Of a stretch of DNA of 13,004 nucleotides, positions 1-12,521 are shown piece by piece; position 1 is the first letter of the stretch; the number at the start of each line of letters is the position of its first letter. The notes beneath the pieces were generated by a model, which saw nothing but the letters and a program-made list of their open reading frames with translations, had not been told where the DNA came from and ran no database searches. Both the position numbers and the translations under genes were made by a program. The stretch spans positions 1 through 13,004 of the forward strand of contig JBDTRY010000093.1 in NCBI GenBank assembly GCA_039931435.1, read 5' to 3'. Source of the stretch: JBDTRY01 sp039931435. Its GTDB lineage: Bacteria; Acidobacteriota; Thermoanaerobaculia; Gp7-AA8.

Positions 1-48
1 CTCGGGATGACGGCGCTCATAGTTTCTTCACTCTGGTTCAGCGCCCCC

Positions 49-71
49 GCTGTTGCTCCCTCAGGATGACA
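49..71. repeat. Right-end fragment of dispersed palindromic element
   Basis: The stretch ends in gctccctcaggatgaca, the same right terminus seen at 1764-1780 and, with one extra base, at 12987-13004. The matching left arm is not visible upstream within the window, so this is a fragment or the end of a badly decayed copy. Confidence 0.6.
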
Positions 72-101
72 AGCGCTCCACAAACCCGAAGCAACCAGGA
101 A

Positions 102-150
102 TTTCATTCGGAGCGTCGAGTGAAGGATCTCTTCTACCTTCCCGGTTGCT
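102..150. repeat. Left-half fragment of dispersed palindromic element
   Basis: This stretch reads like the left half of the full copies: a worn terminus (ttcattcggagcgtcgag instead of gtcatcctgagcgtcgag), then gaaggatctcttctacc and ttcccggtt. The right half is absent. It lies just upstream of the helicase leader. The rest of the 5' gap (151-290) shows no gene and no promoter I would defend. Confidence 0.65.
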
Positions 151-290
151 CAAAAACGCGCCAGCGACACCAGTCTCGCCAACGCAATAAATCCCGAACC
201 TACCCTGTTCCGATGATTACTGCTTCATCTCTGTTCGTGTTGCCCACCGGGATTGCTCCTCCGCTGCAGAGTGAATCAAACTTTAATACA

Positions 291-295
291 AAGGA
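291..295 (+). promoter_or_regulatory. Ribosome binding site of the DEAD-box helicase
   Basis: AAGGA lies 6 nt before the ATG at 302. It supports this start, which also places the Q-motif phenylalanine and GYTEPTPIQ at the usual distance from the N-terminus. Confidence 0.65.
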
Positions 296-301
296 CTCTG
301 C

Positions 302-1540
302 ATGCCATTTATATCCCTCGGTCTCGGACCGAAAATCGCGCGCGCTGTAAGCGACGCGGGATACACCGAGCCCACACCGATTCAAACCAAAGCTATCCCC
401 GCCATTCTTGCGGGACGCGATGTCGTTGGCGTCGCCCAGACCGGCACCGGCAAAACCGCCGCGTTCGTTCTGCCCATGCTCGAGAAACTCGCTGCCGGTC
501 AACGCCGGCGGTCCATGCGGGCACTGGTCATCGCTCCCACCCGTGAACTGGTCACGCAGATCGACGAGAACGTGCGCATTTACGCCCGTCACCTCGGGCT
601 GCGCTTCGCCACCATTTACGGTGGTGTGGGCGAGCGGCCCCAGATCGACGCCCTGCGTCGCGGGGTCGATCTCGTCGTCGCCACACCGGGCCGTCTGCAG
701 GACCTCATGCAGCAGGGACACGTCTCCTTCAAGGACATCGAATTCGTCGTCCTCGATGAGGCTGACCGCATGCTGGATATGGGATTTCTCCCGTCCATCC
801 GGCGCATCGTTCATGCCCTGCCCAAACAGCGACAGAGCCTCCTCTTCTCCGCCACGTTTTCAGCGGAGATCGAAAAGATCGCCGCCGAATTCGTCACGGA
901 GCCCCAGGTCGTTCAGATCGGCCGCCGGGCCACCCCCGTGGAAACCGTCACCCAGGCTATCTACGAAGTTCCCAAGGAACAGAAGACCGACCTGCTCATT
1001 CACCTGCTCAAGGGTGCCGAACTGGAGACCGTTCTGGTGTTCTCCCGTACCAAACATGGTGCGGACAAGATCGCCCGGAAACTCCAGTTCGCCGGCATCT
1101 CCACTGCCACCCTTCACTCGAACAAATCACAGAGCCAGCGTATGCAGGCCCTGAGACAGTTCCGTTCCGGCGCAGTGCGCGTTCTCGTGGCCACTGACAT
1201 TGCCGCACGGGGTATCGATGTCGATGGCATCTCGCATGTCATCAACTACGACTTCCCCCCGCAGCCCGAGGATTACGTGCATCGCATCGGCCGCACAGGC
1301 CGGGCGCACGCCATCGGCGACGCCGTCAGTTTCGTTTCCAGTGAGGACTACGGCAACCTGCGGCAGCTCGAGAAGTTTCTGGGGCGCGGTATCCCCCGCC
1401 AGACCGCGGCAGGGTTTGCCATCACGCGTCACTCCAATTCAGGAGGCGGATCGGTCGTTCCCATCCGCCCCGCCCATGCCGGCTCCCTTTCGCGCCCGTC
1501 GCGGTCGAACGCCGCGCCGAAACGCTCCAACCGCTGGTGA
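302..1540 (+). CDS. rhlE: DEAD-box ATP-dependent RNA helicase, RhlE-like
   Basis: ATP-dependent RNA helicase of 412 residues, expected to remodel RNA duplexes and RNA-protein complexes in the cytoplasm, for example in ribosome assembly, cold growth or mRNA decay. All core motifs are readable: Q motif GYTEPTPIQ (20-28) with Phe3 upstream, motif I AQTGTGKT (45-52), Ia PTREL (79-83), Ib TPGR (128-131), II DEAD (152-155), III SAT (183-185), IV VLVFSRT (244-250), V ATDIAARGID (297-306) and VI HRIGRTGR (327-334). After about residue 370 comes a short basic, Ser/Arg/Pro-rich tail typical of the RhlE group, which often binds RNA non-specifically. The tail contains no DbpA-type domain. It is monocistronic as far as can be seen, with a palindrome directly after the stop. 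The helicase assignment is certain; the RhlE subgroup is likely. Confidence 0.95.
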   Translation: MPFISLGLGPKIARAVSDAGYTEPTPIQTKAIPAILAGRDVVGVAQTGTGKTAAFVLPMLEKLAAGQRRRSMRALVIAPTRELVTQIDENVRIYARHLGLRFATIYGGVGERPQIDALRRGVDLVVATPGRLQDLMQQGHVSFKDIEFVVLDEADRMLDMGFLPSIRRIVHALPKQRQSLLFSATFSAEIEKIAAEFVTEPQVVQIGRRATPVETVTQAIYEVPKEQKTDLLIHLLKGAELETVLVFSRTKHGADKIARKLQFAGISTATLHSNKSQSQRMQALRQFRSGAVRVLVATDIAARGIDVDGISHVINYDFPPQPEDYVHRIGRTGRAHAIGDAVSFVSSEDYGNLRQLEKFLGRGIPRQTAAGFAITRHSNSGGGSVVPIRPAHAGSLSRPSRSNAAPKRSNRW

Positions 1541-1544
1541 TCTC

Positions 1545-1577
1545 TCACCGGCACGGCGCATTGCGCCGTGCCGGTGA
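1545..1577 (+). terminator. Perfect palindrome after the helicase, likely transcript-end hairpin
   Basis: tcaccggcacggcgca is followed by one base and then its exact reverse complement, giving two 16-base arms starting 4 nt after the helicase stop. A very stable GC-rich hairpin can form, although the innermost pairs must open to make a loop. No T run follows on the plus strand, so this is not a textbook intrinsic terminator. It may stop polymerase with help or protect the mRNA 3' end. Confidence 0.6.
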
Positions 1578-1633
1578 AGACCGTCAGAGCGTATCACCCT
1601 TGCGTGCGTTTCCTGAGACGCGTCGAACGAACC

Positions 1634-1660
1634 TGTCATCCTGAAACGTTGGTCGCACGA
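1634..1660. repeat. Extra terminal fragment of the palindromic element
   Basis: tgtcatcctgaa occurs here and again 30 bases downstream at the true left end of the full copy. The stretch looks like the remains of a nested or neighbouring copy. Confidence 0.45.
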
Positions 1661-1663
1661 AAC

Positions 1664-1780
1664 TGTCATCCTGAAGCGTCGAGCGAAGGATCTCTTCCAC
1701 CTTCCCGGTCGCCACGGACGATGAAGAGCACGATTCTCGTTGACGAGATCCTTCGGTCGCTTTGCTCCCTCAGGATGACA
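1664..1780. repeat. Full copy of a palindromic MITE-like element, 117 bp
   Basis: The termini are inverted: tgtcatcctga at the left and tcaggatgaca at the right. An inner inverted box pairs cgaaggatctc (left) with gagatccttcg (right). The middle contains accttcccgg and a cacgattctcgttga segment that recurs in the copy at 12890-13004. The element has no coding capacity, so any mobilisation would need an enzyme supplied elsewhere. It sits between the convergent helicase and the 109-residue gene. Apart from the hairpin at 1545-1577, the rest of the 1541-1841 gap holds only fragments of the same family. Confidence 0.8.
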
Positions 1781-1819
1781 AACCCTTCACAACCCTGAAC
1801 AACGTCCGGGCGTTTCATG

Positions 1820-1852
1820 AGAAGCGAGGGAAGGATCGATTCTACCTTTCCT
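1820..1852. repeat. Decayed element remnant over the 3' end of the small gene
   Basis: gagaagcgagggaaggatcgattctacctttcc can be aligned with the left half of the element (gaagcgtcgagcgaaggatctcttctaccttcccgg in pieces). It covers the stop codon of the minus-strand gene at 1842. The match is imperfect, so this is a suggestion. Confidence 0.4.
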
Positions 1853-2171
1853 CTTCCTCCCCGCCGTCTCCTTGCCGCAGGTAGCGGGACTCCCCTTCCC
1901 CGAGACCGAGCACGAGCTTGCCGTCTTCGGTGAAGCGGAAGGCTACCCGCTTTTCGCCGCCTACCGACTCGTCGGCGATCAGGACATCCGATCCATCCAG
2001 TCGAAATCGCGTGGCCACGATCCTGGGGAAGCCACCGGGATGCGTGAGGGTCATCACCACTCCGTCCGGCTCGAACTCCACGACCGAGCGACCATGCACC
2101 TGCAGCGACTCCACATCCTCGGGATCGGAGAACCATCGTCCCAGCAACATTTCGCGTGCGTCCATATCCAT
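1842..2171 (-). CDS. Small lipocalin-like protein of unknown function
   Basis: A 109-residue protein with no signal peptide or membrane segment, so probably cytoplasmic. Near the N-terminus it has GRWFSDPED, then alternating short hydrophobic strands (VVEFEPDGVVMTLTH, VATRFRLDGSDVLIAD, VAFRFTEDGKLVLGLG). The GxW opening and the strand pattern resemble small lipocalin-like beta-barrels, but the fold is an inference and no ligand can be named. The chosen start is the ATG at 2171, giving MDMDARE. The longer reading from 2210 would begin inside the upstream terminator hairpin and lacks a ribosome site. The acidic tail GGEEEER and the stop fall where an element remnant lies, so the original C-terminus may have been altered. 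A promoter could lie only in the 41 bases before the terminator, so expression by read-through is possible. Confidence 0.6.
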   Translation of the reverse strand: MDMDAREMLLGRWFSDPEDVESLQVHGRSVVEFEPDGVVMTLTHPGGFPRIVATRFRLDGSDVLIADESVGGEKRVAFRFTEDGKLVLGLGEGESRYLRQGDGGEEEER

Positions 2172-2212
2172 TCGTCCGTTCCGTGGCCCTGTGGATGAGG
2201 GTAACATCATAG

Positions 2213-2242
2213 AAAAAGGGCACGCGATTGCGTGCCCTTTTT
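2213..2242 (-). terminator. Bidirectional rho-independent terminator
   Basis: A 13-base stem, aaaaagggcacgc with gcgtgcccttttt, encloses the 4-base loop gatt. Read on the minus strand it follows the lipoprotein stop by 22 nt and ends in a T run. The symmetrical A/T flanks let it work on the plus strand too. Confidence 0.85.
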
Positions 2243-2264
2243 GGCTGGTGCTGTAGAAATGAGG

Positions 2265-2792
2265 TTACTTGCCTGCTTTGGATGCGTCCGTGATGTTGAA
2301 GTGCTGCGTGTTGGCGTTCTCATCGCCGACCCAGATCTCGGCGCGATAGTCGCCCTTGGCCCAGCCCTTGGTGTCCTTCGCCTCGAAGGTCATGTACTTA
2401 TCGCCCACGTTGACGTTCTTCTCTTCCTCGGCGATCTTCGCGTCTCCAGGACCGTACCAAAGCACTTTCACTTTGGCATTGGCCGGTGCATCGTTGACCT
2501 TCATCGCCAGGTACACGGTCTGACCCGGCGCGAAATCGTCGCCGGTCTTGCCGGCAGGAATCGTTCCGTCGACAGCCATGGCATGTCCGATGGTGACGTT
2601 GTCGATGTAGGCATTGGCCGTCATCGGCGTGATGTCATTGGGATTGGAGGTACCGGGGATCTCCTGAGTGGAAACGGCGGTGGGCCCGTTGTCGGGGGTG
2701 GCCCCTTCGCTCATCTGTTCCGGTTTGTTGCAGCCCATTGCCGCGACGAGCAGCCCCGCTGCGAAGACGGCTGGAAACATTTTCAGCTTCAT
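2265..2792 (-). CDS. Secreted lipoprotein with a C-terminal beta-sandwich-like domain
   Basis: A 175-residue predicted lipoprotein. The N-terminus MKLKMFPAVFAAGLLVAAMGC has a short basic start, a hydrophobic core and a lipobox-like end, with Cys21 as the likely lipidation site. The Met at -2 is unusual, so lipidation is likely rather than certain. A low-complexity linker of about residues 22-58 follows, rich in Pro, Thr, Asn and Gly. The C-terminal domain (about 60-168) has beta-strand character: YIDNVTIGHAM, GQTVYLAMKVN, AKVKVLWYGPGD, GDYRAEIWVGDE and QHFNI. It resembles Ig-like domains of envelope proteins, but I recognise no named family. The start is set by a strong AGGAGAG site 6 nt upstream; a longer in-frame reading to 2897 lacks this support. 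A terminator follows. It is divergent from the receiver gene at 2977, with a 184-base gap. Confidence 0.8.
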   Translation of the reverse strand: MKLKMFPAVFAAGLLVAAMGCNKPEQMSEGATPDNGPTAVSTQEIPGTSNPNDITPMTANAYIDNVTIGHAMAVDGTIPAGKTGDDFAPGQTVYLAMKVNDAPANAKVKVLWYGPGDAKIAEEEKNVNVGDKYMTFEAKDTKGWAKGDYRAEIWVGDENANTQHFNITDASKAGK

Positions 2793-2798
2793 AGTTCT

Positions 2799-2805
2799 CT
2801 CTCCT
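2799..2805 (-). promoter_or_regulatory. Ribosome binding site that fixes the lipoprotein start
   Basis: AGGAGAG on the minus strand lies 6 nt before the ATG at 2792. It favours MKLKMF, with its signal peptide, over the 35-residue upstream extension. Confidence 0.8.
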
Positions 2806-2976
2806 ATTTGTTGTGAATAACAATCTCGGCTATTGCTGGTTCCGTGCCGATTTCCAGTTGAAGTCGATCCATGGAAACACTGCACAGAGGCTGCCATCCT
2901 GCGTAACTGCGCAATACGTTCGACTTCGGAACATCACTGTGGTCGTGGCAGTGCCTTTGCTCATGCCGCTCTGCAG

Positions 2977-3348
2977 ATGCCCAGAGTACTTATCGTCGAC
3001 GACAACGATTCCATCCGGCGCCTTGTCCGAAAAATTCTCGAGCGCGTGAACTACGAGGCACAAGACGCACACGACGGAGTGGAAGCGATCGAGATTCTCG
3101 GCAGAGAATCGTTCGACGCCATCGTTCTCGATCTGATGATGCCCAGAGCCAACGGTTTTGCCGTGATGAAGTTCCTCGCCGACGAACAGCCCGAAGCGCT
3201 TCGAATCACCGTGGTCCTCACCGCCGACTCCACCCGCTGGGATGATCCCAATCTGCGGGGAGTGGCCAGCGTCCTCAGAAAGCCGTTTGCCATCGACGAT
3301 CTGCTGACCGCCGTCAGGGCCTGTTGCGGGTCAGCCGAGAGCTCCTGA
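2977..3348 (+). CDS. Stand-alone CheY-like receiver protein
   Basis: A single-domain response regulator of 123 residues with no output domain. The receiver signature is complete: acidic pair Asp8-Asp9, phospho-acceptor Asp52 in IVLDLMMP, Thr82 in VVLTAD and Lys102 in RKPF. It should accept phosphate from a histidine kinase and act by protein contact or as a phosphate shuttle or sink. The start is the ATG giving MPRVLIVDD, which is exactly the beginning of the fold. No Shine-Dalgarno site is visible, and the upstream in-frame stretch does not look like protein. It converges on the kinase operon, and its last 18 bases overlap the end of the receiver-PAS-kinase gene. Partnership with the adjacent kinases is likely from location. 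Confidence 0.88.
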   Translation: MPRVLIVDDNDSIRRLVRKILERVNYEAQDAHDGVEAIEILGRESFDAIVLDLMMPRANGFAVMKFLADEQPEALRITVVLTADSTRWDDPNLRGVASVLRKPFAIDDLLTAVRACCGSAESS

Positions 3349-4920
3349 AATCACCGGCGCGTTTTCCGTTTCGTCGGACCAGACCGGAAGGGAGACGGTG
3401 AACCGCGCCCCTTCCTGCTCTCCTTCGCTGAACGCTTCGATCGTCCCACCGTGAAGTTCGACGATGTGGCGGGCGATGGCCAGGCCCAGACCGAGACCGC
3501 CGGAAGACTTCGCCGCCTCGGCCTGATTGAGCCTGTCGAACACGAACGGCAGAAACTCGGCACTGATCCCCTGGCCGGTGTCGTGAACCGAGAACTGCAC
3601 AGTGTTCTCATCGCTGGAAAGGTCCACTGTGATCACCCCGCCGGGCTCGGTGAATTTAATGGAGTTGGAGAGCAGGTTCCATACGACCTGACCGAACCGC
3701 CGTGCGTCCGCAAAAGCGCGGGGATGTTTCCCGTGCGCCTTATATTCGATACGCAGATTCTTCTCGTCGGCAGCGGGCCTGATGGCTTCGATGCCGGCGG
3801 TGACAATAGCTTCGAGATCTTCGGGCTTCGGTTCGACGCGGAACTTGCCCATGATGATCCTGGAGACATCGAGCATGTCGTCGATGAGTTGAGCCTGAGC
3901 CCGGGCGCTGTTGCGGATCGTGGCCAGACCTTCGACCATGGTCTCGGCATCCGTGTCCTCGAAGCTCAGGATTTCCAGCCATCCCAGAATGGCCGTCATC
4001 GGAGTGCGCAGTTCGTGCGAGAGCGTGGCCAGAAAATCATCCTTGGCCTGATTGGCCTGCTGGGCCTCGCGATAAAGCCGCTCATTCTCACGAGCCATGG
4101 CCGCCGCGCGCCGCTCGGTTACGTCGCGAAACGTGAGCACCGTACCCAGGAGCCGCTGGTCGTCGCTGCGCATGGCCGTGGCGCTGTACTCCACCGGGAA
4201 ACTGCTACCGTCGATTCTCCAGAACACGTCATCCCGAATGTCCGCCGTCTGCTCGCCTTCGAGCGCCGCGCGCACCGGACAACGGGACTCGTCACAGCGA
4301 TAGCGGCCAGCTATCGACGGATGCAGCAACTCGTGCACATCCTCTCCGATCATGCTCTCGACACTGCGTCCGAGCATGTTCGCAGCGGAAATGTTGGCGA
4401 ATGTGGATTCACTGTCCAGGTTGGAGCCCACCAGACCGTCCGCCGCGGAATTGAGAATCAGTTCATTCTGCCGGCTGAGCCGGGCCAGGTCCGCGGCCTT
4501 GTTTCGTACCTCTTCGTTTTTCCGGAAGAGGTCCACGAACACGGCCACTTTCGATCGCAGAATCTCCGGAACGATGGGCTTGAACAGATAATCGACGGCA
4601 CCCAGCGAGTAACCCTTGAATACGTTTGTCTCGCTACGGCTGAGCGCGGTGACGAAAATGATCGGCGTGTGACGCGACCTGTCCCGCTCGCGGATGAGTG
4701 TCGCTGTCTCGAATCCGTCCAGCTCCGGCATCTGCACGTCAAGGAGGATCACCGCGAACTCCTGATCAAGAAGCTTGCGCAGGGCCTGCACTCCCGACTG
4801 CGCGCGCACGAGGTTCTCGCCAAGATCTCCGAGCATCGCTTCAAGAGCGAGGAGGTTGTTCGGCTGATCGTCGACCAGCAGAATGTTCGCCTTCTGGCGT
4901 GATTTGTTCACTTCGTTCAT
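3331..4920 (-). CDS. Receiver-PAS-histidine kinase
   Basis: A soluble 529-residue kinase, last gene of the operon. Domains in order: receiver (about 11-130; Asp17-Asp18, phospho-Asp61 in ILLDVQMP, Thr91, Lys114 in FKP), short coiled linker, PAS (about 150-270), dimerisation/phosphoacceptor domain with His302 in SHELRTP, and HATPase (N box Asn415/Asn419 in WNLLSNS; G1 DTGQGI at 447-452; G2 GGLGLGL at 474-480). There is no membrane segment. The N-terminal receiver suggests that it is controlled by phosphate from another kinase, most simply the upstream hybrid kinase, and so acts second in the relay. The PAS contains a C-x4-C pair (Cys209, Cys214) that could sense redox or metal, which is unproven. 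The start is set by the ATGA overlap with the cheB-like stop. The gene runs 18 bases into the convergent receiver gene. Confidence 0.93.
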   Translation of the reverse strand: MNEVNKSRQKANILLVDDQPNNLLALEAMLGDLGENLVRAQSGVQALRKLLDQEFAVILLDVQMPELDGFETATLIRERDRSRHTPIIFVTALSRSETNVFKGYSLGAVDYLFKPIVPEILRSKVAVFVDLFRKNEEVRNKAADLARLSRQNELILNSAADGLVGSNLDSESTFANISAANMLGRSVESMIGEDVHELLHPSIAGRYRCDESRCPVRAALEGEQTADIRDDVFWRIDGSSFPVEYSATAMRSDDQRLLGTVLTFRDVTERRAAAMARENERLYREAQQANQAKDDFLATLSHELRTPMTAILGWLEILSFEDTDAETMVEGLATIRNSARAQAQLIDDMLDVSRIIMGKFRVEPKPEDLEAIVTAGIEAIRPAADEKNLRIEYKAHGKHPRAFADARRFGQVVWNLLSNSIKFTEPGGVITVDLSSDENTVQFSVHDTGQGISAEFLPFVFDRLNQAEAAKSSGGLGLGLAIARHIVELHGGTIEAFSEGEQEGARFTVSLPVWSDETENAPVISGALG

Positions 4921-5552
4921 ATCTCGTACTCGAGGCGGTCCGTGAGGTATTCGGTAATCTGCACAAGGGTCAGGACGGCGCTCGGTGTGGTGGCCGCTAT
5001 GGCCGCCTCAGGCATGACCGGCGCTTCGGCTTCCTTCGGATCCTGAACGAGAATCAATCCACCATGTTCCCTGATGCGCCTCGCTCCGTTCGCTCCGTCG
5101 GTGTTTGCCCCGGTGAGAACGACGCCCACAGCGCGCTGGCGATAGGAATCGGCCGCCGAATCGAAAAGCACGTCGATCGATGGACGGGAATACTGTACGG
5201 CATCATCCACCGAAAGCCTCAGGCTGCCCCGGTCCACCACGAGGTGATAATTCGCCGGAGCAAGATAGATGTGGCCGGATTCGATTGGCTGAAGATCCTC
5301 GGCGTCGCTGATCTCGAGCGTAGAGGAGCGCTGCAGATGCTGAGCGAGCACCTCACTCGATTTCGGATGGCGATGCTGGGCCACGGCTATGGGAATCTGG
5401 AAACCGGCGGGAAGTCCTTTGAGAATGACCTGCAGCGCCTGAAGTCCACCGAGCGAACAGCCCACCACGATCAGGGAGACGGGACGACGTTCGCTCAACG
5501 ACCGCACCCGCCTGGGTCGCACTGCCCGCGACTGGTCTCCGGCCGTACTCAT
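4917..5552 (-). CDS. CheB-type protein-glutamate methylesterase domain, no receiver
   Basis: A 211-residue protein matching only the catalytic half of CheB, which hydrolyses glutamate methyl esters (and deamidates glutamines) on signalling proteins. The serine-hydrolase triad can be assigned by motif: Ser33 in GCSLGG, His60 in AQHRHP and Asp152 in TGANTDG. The CheB hallmarks HIYLAPANYH (94-103) and RPSIDVLFDSAA (123-134) are also present. The N-terminus has about 24 basic, probably flexible residues where classical CheB has its receiver. Activity is therefore not switched by phosphorylation in cis; control may come from expression or from receivers in trans. Both neighbours join by 4-nt ATGA overlaps. 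The family is certain; the substrate is unknown because no chemoreceptor is encoded here. Confidence 0.92.
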   Translation of the reverse strand: MSTAGDQSRAVRPRRVRSLSERRPVSLIVVGCSLGGLQALQVILKGLPAGFQIPIAVAQHRHPKSSEVLAQHLQRSSTLEISDAEDLQPIESGHIYLAPANYHLVVDRGSLRLSVDDAVQYSRPSIDVLFDSAADSYRQRAVGVVLTGANTDGANGARRIREHGGLILVQDPKEAEAPVMPEAAIAATTPSAVLTLVQITEYLTDRLEYEI

Positions 5553-6390
5553 GCCGCCACTCTCCGGTAAAGCCTTTCGGGCTCGTCCACCACTTCGAAC
5601 GACGGCGCGATGGACATGTACTTCAGCGACTCCTTTTTCCCCAACCCGAGATAGCCAAAAATCTCCAGGCTCCCACAGAAGAGTTTCAGGACCCTCTCCT
5701 GCAGCTCGCGGTTGAAATAGATCAATACGTTCCGGCAGACGATGATGTTGAAATGATTGAACGGCGCGTCGGTGACCAGGTTGTGCTGGGCGAAAACGAC
5801 GTTCTCCCTGAGCCAGGGGGCGAAGATGGCGTTGTCGTAGTTCGCCGTGTAGTAGCTGGAAAAGACCGAGTTTCCGCCGGCCGCCAGGTAGTTGCTCGTG
5901 TTCTCCTGCATGGCCGAGAGGGGAAAGACTCCACCGCGCGCCTTCTCCAGCACCGATTCGTTGATGTCCGTGGCGTAGATGCGGCAGCGATCGTAGAGCC
6001 CCTCCTCGTGCAGCAGGATGGCCATCGAATAGACCTCTTCCCCGGTTGAACAGCCAGCGTGCCAGATACGGATAAACGGATAGGTGCGCAGACTGGGAAT
6101 GAGCTTCTCCCTCAGCGCCACGTGAAAGGCCGGATCACGGAACATCGAGGTGACGTTGATGGAGAGGTCCAGCAGGAGCCTCTCCATGCAGGCCGAATCG
6201 CGGAGGACCTTGTCCTGCAGGGCCGAGACCGACGGAAGCTGCTCGGCCACCACGCGCTTCATGATCCGCCGCTTCAAGGACGGATACGAGTAGTCCCGGA
6301 AGTCGAAGCCGTATCGGCGCTGGATGCCCTCCGTGAGAAGGGCCACCTCGATGGCTTCGACATCTTCTTCGAGTTTGTCCATGGTTTTCA

Positions 6391-6394
<4 letters not shown>
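5549..6394 (-). CDS. CheR-type SAM-dependent protein-glutamate methyltransferase
   Basis: A 281-residue protein, close to the usual CheR length of about 280, predicted to transfer methyl from S-adenosylmethionine to glutamate side chains of a signalling protein. It has the small N-terminal helical domain (about 1-75) followed by the Rossmann domain. Readable motifs: NVTSMFRD (80-87), the SAM loop WHAGCSTGEEVYSMA (111-125), IYATDIN (139-145), and IIVCRNVLIYF (217-227) for the usual CRNVxIYF box. C-terminal strands contain LGLGKKESL. The chosen start, ATG at 6394, overlaps the hybrid-kinase stop as ATGA; ATGs at 6391 and 6382 are alternatives, and none has a clear ribosome site. A longer reading to 6481 would be buried in the kinase gene. 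It forms a pair with the downstream CheB-type protein. Confidence 0.93.
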
Positions 6395-12288
<5,894 letters not shown>

Positions 12289-12292
12289 TTTT

Positions 12293-12302
12293 CTCCGCCT
12301 CC
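12293..12302 (-). promoter_or_regulatory. Ribosome binding site of the hybrid kinase
   Basis: On the minus strand GGAGG is followed by a second GGAG, the latter 4 nt before the ATG at 12288. This double site supports the start MAVEQRTRR. The 12303-12521 gap must also hold the operon promoter and that of the divergent gene, but I see no convincing -35/-10 pair or sigma-54 site in it. Confidence 0.65.
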
Positions 12303-12508
12303 GGCGAGCTGCTATCGGTTGTCGGGAATGTGGTTTATGCGGCCCGGGAATTAGGCCAATGTTTTCGGAAGCTCTTGCATATGCCGGACCATTGTCAGAG
12401 GGGTCGAAGTTGGACCTGAACCCCGAGCAACCGCTGTACTCTGGCCCGTAATGCGCATCGGGAAGAACGTCATGAAGCGACCGGACCGGACGCCCGGAAT
12501 CGATGGCC

Positions 12509-12514
12509 GAGGGG
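12509..12514 (+). promoter_or_regulatory. Ribosome binding site selecting a GTG start
   Basis: GAGGGG lies 7 nt before the GTG at 12522. The nearby ATGs (12503, 12517, 12526) are all out of frame with the reading frame used. Confidence 0.6.
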
Positions 12515-12521
12515 CGATGCC

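Noticed and set aside
66..350. 94-codon frame upstream of and overlapping the helicase
   Set aside because: It runs through element fragments and into the helicase in another frame; no ribosome site and low-complexity product.
1664..1780. CRISPR array
   Set aside because: Copies are few, far apart, palindromic and without regular spacers.
2860..2927. Inverted 8-mers gaagtcga (2860-2867) and tcgacttc (2920-2927) in the divergent intergenic region
   Set aside because: They could be operator half-sites, but an 8-base inverted match within about 180 bases is quite likely by chance and nothing else supports it.
3451..4902. 483-codon open frame on the plus strand opposite the receiver-PAS-kinase
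   Set aside because: Full-length shadow of a clear kinase gene; its product has no recognisable motif or ribosome site.
4698..5570. 290-codon plus-strand frame across the kinase/cheB junction
   Set aside because: Antisense to two genes with intact catalytic motifs; no protein-like features.
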